From Flavonifractor sp. An82 (lineage in GTDB: Bacteria > Bacillota > Clostridia > Oscillospirales > Oscillospiraceae): a DNA stretch of 64,000 nt. The first letter of the stretch is position 1. The number at the start of each line of letters is the position of its first letter. The notes beneath the pieces were generated by a model that searched no databases, had not been told where the DNA came from, and worked only from the letters and a program-made list of their open reading frames with translations. Of this stretch, positions 35,930 to 43,951 are shown piece by piece. Made by a program: the position numbers and the translations under genes. The stretch is from NCBI RefSeq assembly GCF_002159265.1, contig NZ_NFHG01000003.1:62001-126000 (forward strand), given 5' to 3'.

Positions 35930-36064
35930 ATGGTTCGTACCTATCAGCCCAAGAAGCGCCAGCGCTCCAAGGAGCACGGGTTCCGTAAGCGTATGCGTAC
36001 CGCCAACGGCCGCAAGGTCCTGGCCCGCCGCCGCGCGAAGGGCCGCGCCCGTCTGACCCACTGA
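35930..36064 (+). CDS. rpmH: Ribosomal protein L34
   Basis: A 44-residue basic protein, [20 protein letters not shown] and so on to [12 protein letters not shown], the invariant L34 pattern (FRKRM, NGRKVL). AGGAGG lies 8 nt upstream. It is the first gene right of the origin, with a consensus promoter, leading the rpmH-rnpA-yidD-yidC-jag operon found across bacteria. Confidence 0.98.
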   Translation: MVRTYQPKKRQRSKEHGFRKRMRTANGRKVLARRRAKGRARLTH

Positions 36065-36165
36065 TGGGTCCGCAAATGGAATAGGGCATTTCATAGGGGC
36101 GGGGGAGCTTTTCCCACCGCCCCTGCGCAGCATACGGAAGTTTTGACCGGGAAAGGAGGACCGCC

Positions 36166-36513
36166 GTGGAACACACCGTATCCCTGAAGCAGAACCACGT
36201 GTTCCGCCGCCTGTACAATAAGGGCAAAAGCGCGGTCAATCCCTGTCTTGCACTCTATTGCCGGAAGAACAACTCCCCCCGCAGCCGCCTGGGGATCACC
36301 GTAGGCGTGAAGGTGGGCAAGGCGGTGGTGCGCAACCGTACCCGCCGCCGCATCCGGGAGGCCTACCGCATCCATGAGGACCGCTTCCTGCCGGGCTATG
36401 ACCTGGTGGTGGTGGCCCGGGTACGGGCCGGCCACTGCCGGTACCGGGAGGTGGAGCGCAGCCTGCTCTCCCTGGCGGACAAGCTGGGCCTGCTCCGGAA
36501 GGAGGGGGCCTGA
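36166..36513 (+). CDS. rnpA: Ribonuclease P protein component
   Basis: A 115-residue RNase P protein with the family signature [13 protein letters not shown] (about residues 57-69) and the N-terminal [19 protein letters not shown]. It helps the RNA subunit trim the 5' leader of precursor tRNAs. AAAGGAGG precedes ATG 36166. It lies 101 bp after rpmH; the next gene begins 1 bp after its stop. Confidence 0.97.
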   Translation: MEHTVSLKQNHVFRRLYNKGKSAVNPCLALYCRKNNSPRSRLGITVGVKVGKAVVRNRTRRRIREAYRIHEDRFLPGYDLVVVARVRAGHCRYREVERSLLSLADKLGLLRKEGA

Positions 36514-36514
36514 T

Positions 36515-36733
36515 TTGAAGCGCCTGCTGCTCTTTTTCATCCGGTTTTACCGCAAGCACATCTCTCCTGCCCGGCCCCCCTGCTGCCGTTTTATCCCCAC
36601 CTGCTCCCAGTATGCCTTGGAGGCGGTGGAGAAATACGGTGCGCTCAAGGGGGGCTTTTTGGCCATCCGCCGTATTCTGAAATGCCAGCCCTTCCATAAG
36701 CAGAAATCCATCGAGTACGACCCCGTGCCGTGA
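36515..36733 (+). CDS. yidD: Membrane protein insertion efficiency factor YidD
   Basis: A 72-residue protein (M)[18 protein letters not shown] then [20 protein letters not shown], the YidD signature (CRF.PTCS.YA). The start is TTG 36515, one base after the rnpA stop, with AAGGAGGGGG 7 nt upstream. An N-terminal amphipathic helix is thought to bring it to the membrane near YidC. Confidence 0.94.
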   Translation: MKRLLLFFIRFYRKHISPARPPCCRFIPTCSQYALEAVEKYGALKGGFLAIRRILKCQPFHKQKSIEYDPVP

Positions 36734-36774
36734 CCGCAAGGAAGCGGCAAACAATGTAACTTGGAGGCGCACAA

Positions 36775-38115
36775 ATGGAAATCATCCTCACCCCTTTTGC
36801 GTGGCTGCTGCGGTTCTTCTATAGTCTCTGCGGCAGCTACGGTCTGACCCTGGTCCTGTTCGCTCTGGTGGTCAAGGTGGTGCTCTTCCCCCTCTCTCTG
36901 AAGGGCAAGCGCAGCATGATCCAGATGAACATCCTGCAGGGCCAGATGCAGAAGCTGCAGAAGCAGTACGGCAAGGACCGGCAGCGCTATAATCTGGAGG
37001 TCCAGAAGCTCTACGAGAAGGAGAAGGTCAACCCCATGGGCGGCTGCCTGTGGTCCTTCATCCCCCTGATCATCCTGATGGTCCTCTATCCCATCATCCG
37101 CGCGCCCATCCACTACATGATGGGCATTACCGACCCGAATTCCCTCAACGCCATTGCCGAGGCCGTCAACTGGAGCACCCAGGCCGTAGACATGGGCTGG
37201 ATCAAGCAGGCCGCCGCCAGCTTCACTGAGACTGCCGGCTACTACAATGAGCTCTATCTGGCCTCCCTCATCAACGCCGACAACCTGGCTGCCGTCCAGC
37301 AGGCGGTCACCGCCGCCGGCGGCGTGGGAGCCAACGTGTTCTCCATCAACTTCAGCCTCTTTGGTCTGGTGGACCTGTCCCAGATCCCCCAGCTCCAGTT
37401 CTGGACCATTACCGGCGGCCTGGGCCTGTTCCTGCTGCCGGTGATCTCCGCCGTGACCGGCGTGTTCTTCTCCTTCATCTCCATGAAGACCAACGCCATC
37501 AACAAGCAGAGCGCCCAGAACAACAGCTCCGCCAAGACCATGATGATCGTCTCCCCCCTGATCTCCCTGTGGATCGGCTTTACCCTGCCCGCCGCCCTGT
37601 GCGTGTACTGGATCGCCAACAACCTGCTGAGCATGCTGCAGGAGTTTTTGTGCAGCCGTATTCTGAAGAAGGACTACGAGGAGGCCGCCCGCAAGCAGGC
37701 CGAGCGTGAGCTCCAGGAGAAGGAAGAGGAGAAGGAGGAGCGCCGCCGCAAAGCCGAGGAGCGGGCCCGCCGCATCGAGGAAGAGAAGCTCAACCGCGGC
37801 AAGAAAAAGAAGGCCGAGAAAAAGCACGAGGACGAGGAGAAGATCCCCGGCATCGTGAAGGAGTACAGCCGGGTGGGTATCCGGCAGTACGCCCGCGGCC
37901 GTGCCTACGATCCCTACCGCTACAGCGAGGACGGCCCCACCTGCTACCCCGGCGAGGAGCCCATTTTCGGCAGAAAGCAGGACAAGGCCGCTCCCGTGGA
38001 GGAGGAGGTCGTGACCGACGCTCCCGCTGTGTGCATCGCACCTGAGACCGGTGAGTCCGCCGATGGGGCGGCCCCTGCCGACACCGCCGTGGACAACGGC
38101 GAGACCAAGGAATAA
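36775..38115 (+). CDS. yidC: YidC/OxaA membrane protein insertase
   Basis: A 446-residue YidC. A hydrophobic segment at residues 5-30 carries GSYGLTLVLFALVVKVVLFP, then a cytoplasmic coiled hairpin (KRSMIQMNILQGQMQKLQ), several further membrane spans to about residue 290, and a long charged C-terminal tail. The tail has a Lys/Glu coiled stretch (about 300-355) and an acidic end. No Cys lipobox start is seen. An insertion with acidic/aromatic residues (about 120-200) makes it larger than Bacillus SpoIIIJ (about 260). Confidence 0.94.
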   Translation: MEIILTPFAWLLRFFYSLCGSYGLTLVLFALVVKVVLFPLSLKGKRSMIQMNILQGQMQKLQKQYGKDRQRYNLEVQKLYEKEKVNPMGGCLWSFIPLIILMVLYPIIRAPIHYMMGITDPNSLNAIAEAVNWSTQAVDMGWIKQAAASFTETAGYYNELYLASLINADNLAAVQQAVTAAGGVGANVFSINFSLFGLVDLSQIPQLQFWTITGGLGLFLLPVISAVTGVFFSFISMKTNAINKQSAQNNSSAKTMMIVSPLISLWIGFTLPAALCVYWIANNLLSMLQEFLCSRILKKDYEEAARKQAERELQEKEEEKEERRRKAEERARRIEEEKLNRGKKKKAEKKHEDEEKIPGIVKEYSRVGIRQYARGRAYDPYRYSEDGPTCYPGEEPIFGRKQDKAAPVEEEVVTDAPAVCIAPETGESADGAAPADTAVDNGETKE

Positions 38116-38151
38116 CGGCTCTGCCGTGGATTCATAAGGAGAGATACCCAA

Positions 38152-38931
38152 ATGCTGAAATGGATCGAGAGCACCGGCAAGAGCGAGGAGGCCGCCATCG
38201 AGGCCGCCCTGCAGAAGCTGGGCATGGATCGGGACGAGGTATCTGTGGAGGTCCTGGAGCGGGCCAAGTCCGGCTTCCTGGGGATCGGCAGCTGCCCCGC
38301 CAAAGTGAAAGTGACCTACGAGGCTCCCGACGAGCCGGAGGAGACCCCCGCCCCTGTGGAGGAGGCCCCCGCCGCTCCCGTGGTGGAGCCTGTGAAGGAG
38401 GAGACTCCCGCTCCCGCCGTGGAGGCTGAGGCCCCCGCGGCTCAGCCTGTCGCCGCCCCCGCCCAGGGGGAGAAGGCCGAGCAGATCGATGCCTTCCTCA
38501 CCGGCCTGCTGTCCCACATGGGCGCCCAGGCCAAGCCTGTGATCAAGGTGGACGAGAACGGCACCTACCAGGTGGAGCTGGTGGGCCAGGACCTGGGCGG
38601 CCTCATCGGCCGCCGGGGCGAGACCCTGGACGCCATCCAGCAGCTCACCGGCTACGCTGTCAACCACGGCCAGTCCAAGCGTGTCCGCATCCACGTGGAC
38701 GCCGAGGGCTACCGGGCCAAGCGGGAGGAGTCCCTCATCCGTCTGGCCCACAAGGTGGCGGGCAAGGTGGTCAAGTACCGCCGGAACGTGACCCTGGAGC
38801 CCATGAACGCCTATGAGCGCCATGTGATCCACACCGCCCTGCAGGACACCCCCGATGTGACTACCTACTCCATCGGCACCGAGCCCAACCGCCGGACCGT
38901 GGTGGCCTACAGCCGGGGCGAGCACCGGTAA
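38152..38931 (+). CDS. jag: Jag/KhpB RNA-binding protein
   Basis: A 259-residue protein: Jag_N domain (about 1-50, MLKWIESTGKSEEAAIEAAL), a Pro/Ala/Glu-rich linker (about 58-105), a KH domain with LVGQDLGGLIGRRGETLDAI (about 142-162), and a C-terminal R3H domain (LEPMNAYERHVIHTALQD). Jag binds RNA and, in streptococci, works with KhpA in cell elongation. It follows yidC by 36 bp and closes the operon at a strong terminator. Confidence 0.94.
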   Translation: MLKWIESTGKSEEAAIEAALQKLGMDRDEVSVEVLERAKSGFLGIGSCPAKVKVTYEAPDEPEETPAPVEEAPAAPVVEPVKEETPAPAVEAEAPAAQPVAAPAQGEKAEQIDAFLTGLLSHMGAQAKPVIKVDENGTYQVELVGQDLGGLIGRRGETLDAIQQLTGYAVNHGQSKRVRIHVDAEGYRAKREESLIRLAHKVAGKVVKYRRNVTLEPMNAYERHVIHTALQDTPDVTTYSIGTEPNRRTVVAYSRGEHR

Positions 38932-38940
38932 AACAGAGAT

Positions 38941-38975
38941 AAAAAGACCCTGAGCCAACGGCTCAGGGTCTTTTT
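38941..38975 (+). terminator. Terminator after jag
   Basis: A 16-bp perfect stem (38941-38956 with 38960-38975), loop AAC, T-run on plus and A-run on the other side; it also faces the acetyltransferase gene. Confidence 0.9.
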
Positions 38976-38981
38976 ATCTCT

Positions 38982-39548
38982 TTACGGCTGGTTCTCAATG
39001 GCTCGGATCACCTTGCAGGGGTTGCCCACCGCCACCACGTTGGGGGGAATGTCGTGGGTGACCACGCTGCCCGCGCCGATCACCGACCCGCTGCCGATCT
39101 TTACTCCGGGCAGCACCGTCACGTTGCCGCCGATCCACACGTTGTCCCCCACGGTGATGGGCTTGGCAAATTCCAGTCTGCTGTTGCGGGTGGGGGCGTC
39201 CAGGGGGTGGCCGGCGGTATAAAAGCCGCAGTTGGGGGCGATGAACACATTTTCCCCAAAGACCACCGGGGCGCAGTCCAGCACCACCAGGTTGTAGTTG
39301 GCGTAAAAATGCTCCCCCACCGTGATGTTGCAGCCGTAGTCGCATTTGAAACCGTGGTTGATGGTTAAGTGCTCCCCGGTGGAGCCCAGCAGCTCCTTCA
39401 GCAGGGCCAGCCGCTCTTTCTCTTCCCCAGGGGGCAGCAGATCCAGCTGATGGCACAGACCGGCCGCCCGGGCCCGCATGGCCTGCAGCTCGGGCACCTC
39501 CGTGTTGTATAGCTCACAGTTTACCATTTTTTCAAATTCCGTGTTCAT
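38982..39548 (-). CDS. Sugar O-acetyltransferase (maltose/galactoside acetyltransferase family)
   Basis: A 188-residue left-handed beta-helix acetyltransferase. The N-terminal maltose-acetyltransferase-type region (MNTEFEKMVNCELYNTEVPEL) is followed by hexapeptide repeats (FGENVFIAPNCGFYTAGHPL with the catalytic His, then VGDNVWIGGNVTVLPGVKIG) and VVTHDIPPNVVAVGNP. It transfers acetyl from acetyl-CoA to a sugar. It is a single gene convergent with jag. Confidence 0.9.
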   Translation of the reverse strand: MNTEFEKMVNCELYNTEVPELQAMRARAAGLCHQLDLLPPGEEKERLALLKELLGSTGEHLTINHGFKCDYGCNITVGEHFYANYNLVVLDCAPVVFGENVFIAPNCGFYTAGHPLDAPTRNSRLEFAKPITVGDNVWIGGNVTVLPGVKIGSGSVIGAGSVVTHDIPPNVVAVGNPCKVIRAIENQP

Positions 39549-39655
39549 AGCGTCCTCTCTTTCTCTGTAACCGTACAGATTTCCGTTGTCTTTTCCCCGA
39601 AAATAAGGTAAGATACCTTTCAGACTGCTGATATCAGAAAGGTGGATACATAGCC

Positions 39656-40954
39656 GTGTCGTTTGATTCCCTGCTGTGGCTCTTTTTCTGCTACGGCCTG
39701 CTGGGCTGGGTACTGGAGACTGCCTACGCCGCCCTGCGGCAGAAGAAGTATGTGGACCGCAGCGTGCTCTTTGGCCCCCTGTGCCTCTCCTATGGCCTGA
39801 CGGGGGCCATCTTGACCTGGGGCCTCAGCGAGCTGCGGGGCAGCTGGTTCTTCCTCTTCCTGGGCTGCGCCGTGGGTGCCACCCTGGTGGAGTGGGTGGC
39901 CGGCCACCTGCTGGAGCGGGCCACCCATACCCGCTGGTGGGACTACAGCGGCAGCCGCTTCCACCTGGACGGCTATATTTGTCTGACGGCCTCGGCCCTG
40001 TGGGGCCTGCTGGGCCTGATCGCGGTGGAATGGGTCAGCCCCCTGCTCCTGTCCCTCTATCATCTGCTGCCTCCCCTGCTGGCGGTCATCCTGGTGTGGG
40101 TGCTGGTGGGCCTGCTGGCGGTGGACAGCGTGGGTACCATCCTCACCCTCATGGGCATCCGCGGGGCCCTGCCCCGGGTGGAGGCGGTGAACAGCCGCCT
40201 GGCCACCCTGTCCATCCGCATGGGAGAATGGATCCTCCGCCGCACCGAGGGCCGGATCCAGCGGACCTATCCCCAGGCGAAATTTGTCCGCCGGAAGGAG
40301 AAGGACAAAAGCAATCCCTTTGCCCGGGGCAACAGCTTTTACAGCATCATGCTCCTCTTCCTGGTGGGAGGGGTATGCGGCGATCTGGCCGAGACCATCT
40401 TCTGCCGGCTGCGGCTGGGTTGGTGGATGAGCCGGAGCAGTGTGGTGTGGGGCCCCTTCAGCATCGTGTGGGGCCTGGCTCTGGCGGCGGCCACCCTGAT
40501 GTTTTACCGCTACCGGGACCGGTCGTCCAGCTTCTTCTTTGTGGCGGGCACCCTGCTGGGAGGCCTGTATGAATACCTGTGCAGCGTGTTTACCGAGCTG
40601 GTGTTCGGCACCGTATTCTGGGACTACAGCGCCATCCCATTCAACCTGGGGGGCCGCATCAACCTGCTCTACTGCTTCTTCTGGGGCTTTGCCGCCGTGG
40701 CCTGGTTCAAGGGCCTTTTCCCCGTTCTGTCCAAGGGGATGGCCAAAATCCCCAAAAAGCCGGGAAAGATCGTGGTGTGGCTGCTGCTGGCCTTCATGAC
40801 GGTGAATATGGGGGTAAGCGCCCTGGCCCTGGCCCGCTACAGCGCCCGGGCCGCCGGACAGCCTGCCCAGCAGGCCTGGGAGGTCTACATGGATGAGCAC
40901 TACGGCGATGAGGTGATGAAGCGCATCTATCCCTACGCCGAGATGACGAATTGA
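39656..40954 (+). CDS. Membrane protein with two fused CmpB-like (putative ABC transporter permease) domains
   Basis: A 432-residue membrane protein built from two homologous halves. Half 1 (about 1-160) has LWLFFCYGLLGWVLETAYAA, a WWDYSGSRFHLDGYICL segment and hydrophobic spans. Half 2 (about 225-385) has MLLFLVGGVCGDLAETIFC and FWDYSAIPFNLGGRINLLYC in the same order. A charged linker separates them. Each half resembles the CmpB/PF06541 family, usually a single-domain protein. Transport function is only a database label; no ATPase is near. The start is GTG 39656 with GAAAGGTGG upstream. Confidence 0.75.
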   Translation: MSFDSLLWLFFCYGLLGWVLETAYAALRQKKYVDRSVLFGPLCLSYGLTGAILTWGLSELRGSWFFLFLGCAVGATLVEWVAGHLLERATHTRWWDYSGSRFHLDGYICLTASALWGLLGLIAVEWVSPLLLSLYHLLPPLLAVILVWVLVGLLAVDSVGTILTLMGIRGALPRVEAVNSRLATLSIRMGEWILRRTEGRIQRTYPQAKFVRRKEKDKSNPFARGNSFYSIMLLFLVGGVCGDLAETIFCRLRLGWWMSRSSVVWGPFSIVWGLALAAATLMFYRYRDRSSSFFFVAGTLLGGLYEYLCSVFTELVFGTVFWDYSAIPFNLGGRINLLYCFFWGFAAVAWFKGLFPVLSKGMAKIPKKPGKIVVWLLLAFMTVNMGVSALALARYSARAAGQPAQQAWEVYMDEHYGDEVMKRIYPYAEMTN

Positions 40955-41223
40955 TATATGAAACCGCAGTATAGACTGTCGAAAAGGCAGACATAACGCA
41001 AGGGAGCTCAGTTCTTGCGTAGGAAAAAGCCCTCGGCAGAGTTCCGCCGCCCGCAGGCGGCGGAATAGAATGAAAATCTGTTTTTTCCGGGGACATGTGC
41101 CTCGGAAAAAACACTGCTCAGTCCGCAAGCGTACGCACTTTGTGCGTGCGACGCAGCGGGCTGCATCCCCCTCGAAAAAATGCTTGCATTTTTGAGAAGC
41201 GTGTCGAGCTTTCTCGACACGCT
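40955..41223. other. Hairpin-dense spacer between the CmpB-like gene and ricT
   Basis: The 304-bp gap contains successive perfect hairpins: ACGCAAG/CTTGCGT (40996-41020), TTCCGCCGCC/GGCGGCGGAA (41042-41065), TGTTTTTTCCG/CGGAAAAAACA (41079-41113), ACGCAC/GTGCGT (41133-41147), AAAAATGC/GCATTTTT (41176-41193) and GCGTGTCGAG/CTCGACACGC (41199-41222). No reading frame is convincing. The junction sequences of the two tandem four-way elements are missing, so I do not class it with them. Confidence 0.55.
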
Positions 41224-41254
41224 AAAAGCGGGCGGCCATCGGCCGCCCGCTTTT
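41224..41254 (-). terminator. Terminator of ricT
   Basis: AAAAGCGGGCGGCC (41224-41237), loop ATC, GGCCGCCCGCTTTT (41241-41254). A/T runs on both sides mean it can act in both directions. Confidence 0.85.
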
Positions 41255-41258
41255 GGTG

Positions 41259-42527
41259 TTATTGGGGATTGGGATTCTGGGGCTTGTCCCCACGGGGACG
41301 GCGGTGATACCGGCGGCGGGGCCGCTTCTTCTCGCCGGAGGGGGCCTGTCCTTCGGCGGCAGGCTTCTCGGCGGCGGGCTTGGCGCTCTCCTGAGCCTTG
41401 GGCTTGCTCTCCGGCCGGGGCTTGTCCCCCTTGGGGGGACGGCTCTGGGCCTTCTGGGGGGCCTGCTTGGCCTCCTCCTTCTTCCCCTGCTGTCCGGCTG
41501 CCTGGGGCTGCTCCCCGCTCCCTCTGCGGCGGCGGCTGCGGGTCCGGCGGGTCTCGGCGGCGGCAGGAGCGCTCTCCTCCTCCGCCACACCCAGCCCGGC
41601 CAGGGCGGCATTCATATTGTCTCTCAGGGTGCGGGGCTCCTCCACGGGAGTCACCTTCCGCAGCTTGGCCAGCTCCTCCATGGGCGGGGCCACATAGTCC
41701 TCCGGCCGCTTGCCCTTGCCGCTGCGGATCACCCGCAGCTCGCAGTTGTGAAAGCACTTGGGGGTCTCGGGCTGGTCCTCCAGGCACACCTTCACGGTCT
41801 CCCGCAGCAGGTCCACCTGGCACACGTTGCCCGCCCCCTCGGGGGTCTCCACAAAGGACTCGTTTTTGGGCATCCGGTGGACGGCGTCCTCATAGGCCTC
41901 CTGCTCGTACTTCAGGCAGCACATGAGCCGCCCGCAGGTGCCCGAGATCTTGGTGGGGTTGAGGGACAGGTTCTGGGTCTTGGCCATCTTGATGGATACA
42001 GGCTGGAACTCGTCCAGGAAGGAGGCGCAGCACAGGGGCCGGCCGCAGATGCCCAGGCCGCCCAGCATTTTGGCCTCGTCCCGGACGCCGATCTGCCGCA
42101 GTTCGATGCGGGCGTGGAACACGCTGGCCAGGTCCTTCACCAGGGCCCGGAAGTCCACCCGGCCCTCGGAGGTGAAGAAGAAGAGGATCTTGTTGCCCTC
42201 AAAGTTGTACTCCACCTCTACCAGCTTCATGTCCAGCCCGTGGGCGGCGATCTTCTCCTGGCAGATGGTGAAGGCCTTCTTCTCCTTCTCGTGGTTTTTC
42301 TGGACCGTCTCCAGGTCCTTGTCGGTGGCGATGCGCACCATGGGGCGCAGAGGCTGCACCACCTCTTCATCCTCCACCATGGTGTTGCCCTGGGCGCACT
42401 CGCCGTACTCCAGGCCACGGGAGGTCTCGATGATGACCCCCTGACCGGGAGCAACCTGCTGGCCCTGGGGGTCGAAATAGTATTGCTTGCCCCCGCTTTT
42501 GAAGCGGACGCCGATGATTTCGGTCAT
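41259..42527 (-). CDS. ricT: PSP1-domain protein RicT (YaaT) with a long basic tail
   Basis: A 422-residue protein. Residues 1-275 match the RicT/YaaT family: GVRFKSGGKQYYFDP, the conserved GICGRPLCCASFLDEF and GTCGRLMCCLKYE cysteine clusters that bind an Fe-S cluster with RicA and RicF. In Bacillus this complex affects RNase Y and sporulation/competence. The last 130 residues are low-complexity, rich in Lys, Arg, Pro and Ala (RRTRSRRRR, KKRPRRRYHRRPRGDK), absent from Bacillus RicT (about 275). It belongs to the leftward mnmA..holB-ricT group. Confidence 0.9.
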   Translation of the reverse strand: MTEIIGVRFKSGGKQYYFDPQGQQVAPGQGVIIETSRGLEYGECAQGNTMVEDEEVVQPLRPMVRIATDKDLETVQKNHEKEKKAFTICQEKIAAHGLDMKLVEVEYNFEGNKILFFFTSEGRVDFRALVKDLASVFHARIELRQIGVRDEAKMLGGLGICGRPLCCASFLDEFQPVSIKMAKTQNLSLNPTKISGTCGRLMCCLKYEQEAYEDAVHRMPKNESFVETPEGAGNVCQVDLLRETVKVCLEDQPETPKCFHNCELRVIRSGKGKRPEDYVAPPMEELAKLRKVTPVEEPRTLRDNMNAALAGLGVAEEESAPAAAETRRTRSRRRRGSGEQPQAAGQQGKKEEAKQAPQKAQSRPPKGDKPRPESKPKAQESAKPAAEKPAAEGQAPSGEKKRPRRRYHRRPRGDKPQNPNPQ

Positions 42528-42576
42528 GATTACCTCCGATATCAGATCAAAAATGAAAAAAGAAGACGGAAGATAT

Positions 42577-42604
42577 GGTAGGGGCCGATGCCCACATCGG
42601 CCCG
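42577..42604. repeat. GTAGGGGC-type palindromic repeat, single copy
   Basis: GTAGGGGCCGATG, loop CCCA, CATCGGCCCG: the same GTAGGGGC..GCCCG frame as the pair at 29905-29959 with a different palindromic centre. It sits in the holB-ricT gap. Confidence 0.55.
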
Positions 42605-42614
42605 TGTCCCGCCT

Positions 42615-43610
42615 CTATTTCAGGCTGTTTGTCAGTCCGGCCCCCAGCCAGCCGGCGATGTGCCCCGGGCCCACGTAGAAGCCGCAGGCGGTGCGCAGCT
42701 GCTCGGTCAGGGCGGCGGCGCCGGTGAGCACCTTGGGGGACAGGGCCTTGGCCCCCTGCTCCGCCAGCGCCTTCCGGCGGGGGTCACTCTCATGGAGGGC
42801 CCCGGCGGCGCACACCAGGCAGTCCCGCACCAGCAGGAGAAATTCATCCAGCAGGGCGCTGAGGGAGTCCCGGTCCCACTTGTCCCGCTCCAGTCCGGCG
42901 CAGAAGTCCAGGATGGCCAGCTCGTCCCTGGAGCACAGCCGCTCCAGCAGGGCAGCCGCCCCCTCCAGGGCCTTTCCGTCGGCGGCCTTGCCCTCCAGCT
43001 GGTCCACCGCCCGGCCTAAAATGCCCTCGCACCGGGCGGCGGCGTTGGAGATCTCCGCCTGGGAGCGGTCGGGATAGCGGGCGGCCAAAAAGGCTTCCGC
43101 CTCCTGGACGGTCACCGGGGAGAGGGTGAGCACCTCGCACCGGGAGCGCACCGTGGACAGCAGGGCGGCGGCGTTGTCGGTGAGCAGCAGGAAGGCGGCG
43201 TAGGCCGGTCCCTCCTCCAGCAGCTTGAGCAGCGCGTTCTGGCTGGGGTCGTTCATGTTCTGGGCCCCCTCCAGGACGTACACCTTCCTGGGGGCCTCGT
43301 TGGGCTTGATGTAGGCGTCGTTGCGGATGGCCCGCACCCGGGCCACATTGAGCTCGTCCCCCTCGCCGCCGGCGTGGATCACGTCGGGGTGGATGTTCCC
43401 CAGGGCCTTTTTGCAGCCGGAGCAGCACAGGCAGGGGATCTCCCCCCCGCCGGTGCACACCAGGGCGGCGGAAAGCAGGCCGGCCAGGGTGCGCTTGCCC
43501 GACCCCGCCGGCCCGCTGATGATATAGGCGTGGGACAGCCCCCGCCGGGCGGTCTCCAGGGAGAGCTGCCGCTTCAGGGGAAGGTTCCCCACCAGCCGGG
43601 ACAGCTCCAT
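42615..43610 (-). CDS. holB: DNA polymerase III delta' subunit
   Basis: A 331-residue clamp-loader AAA+ protein. P-loop SGPAGSGKRTLAG (about residues 32-44), a zinc module with CLCCSGCKKALG, YVLEGAQNMNDPSQNALLKLLEE (Walker B/sensor region) and STVRSRCEVL (SRC motif). It lies 1 bp downstream of darA in the same direction, as in Bacillus (darA-yaaR-holB-ricT; yaaR is missing here). Confidence 0.94.
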   Translation of the reverse strand: MELSRLVGNLPLKRQLSLETARRGLSHAYIISGPAGSGKRTLAGLLSAALVCTGGGEIPCLCCSGCKKALGNIHPDVIHAGGEGDELNVARVRAIRNDAYIKPNEAPRKVYVLEGAQNMNDPSQNALLKLLEEGPAYAAFLLLTDNAAALLSTVRSRCEVLTLSPVTVQEAEAFLAARYPDRSQAEISNAAARCEGILGRAVDQLEGKAADGKALEGAAALLERLCSRDELAILDFCAGLERDKWDRDSLSALLDEFLLLVRDCLVCAAGALHESDPRRKALAEQGAKALSPKVLTGAAALTEQLRTACGFYVGPGHIAGWLGAGLTNSLK

Positions 43611-43611
43611 C

Positions 43612-43935
43612 TTACACCCGCTCGAAGCGCTCGATGTCCACCACGAAGATGGTGGCGCCGCCCACCACCACCTCCACAGGCATGGAGGGGTAGTAGCCGT
43701 AGCTCATCTCGGTGGTGGTGGGGATCATCTGCTTGCGGGAGTGGGAGTGCTCCTTGATGATGTCAATGACGTTCTGCACCTTCTCCTCGTCCACGCCGAT
43801 GAGGATGGTCACGTTGCCCGCCATCAGGAAGCCGCCGGTGGTGGCCAGCTTGGTGGAAGAAAAGCCCTTCTTGGTGAGGGCCTGGGTAACGGTGTTGGCG
43901 TCGTCATGATTGATAATCGCAAGAACCAGTTTCAT
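43612..43935 (-). CDS. darA: Cyclic di-AMP receptor DarA (PII-like)
   Basis: A 107-residue PII-like protein, MKLVLAIINHDDANTVTQAL then LATTGGFLMAGNVTILIGV, which are the DarA/PstA landmarks. It binds c-di-AMP as a trimer; the output in clostridia is unknown. ATG 43935 has GGAGGG upstream. It lies between the decarboxylase (17 bp) and holB (1 bp), the same neighbourhood as in Bacillus (yaaO-tmk-yaaQ), with tmk absent here. Confidence 0.92.
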   Translation of the reverse strand: MKLVLAIINHDDANTVTQALTKKGFSSTKLATTGGFLMAGNVTILIGVDEEKVQNVIDIIKEHSHSRKQMIPTTTEMSYGYYPSMPVEVVVGGATIFVVDIERFERV

Positions 43936-43951
43936 GGGGTATCCCTCCTGC

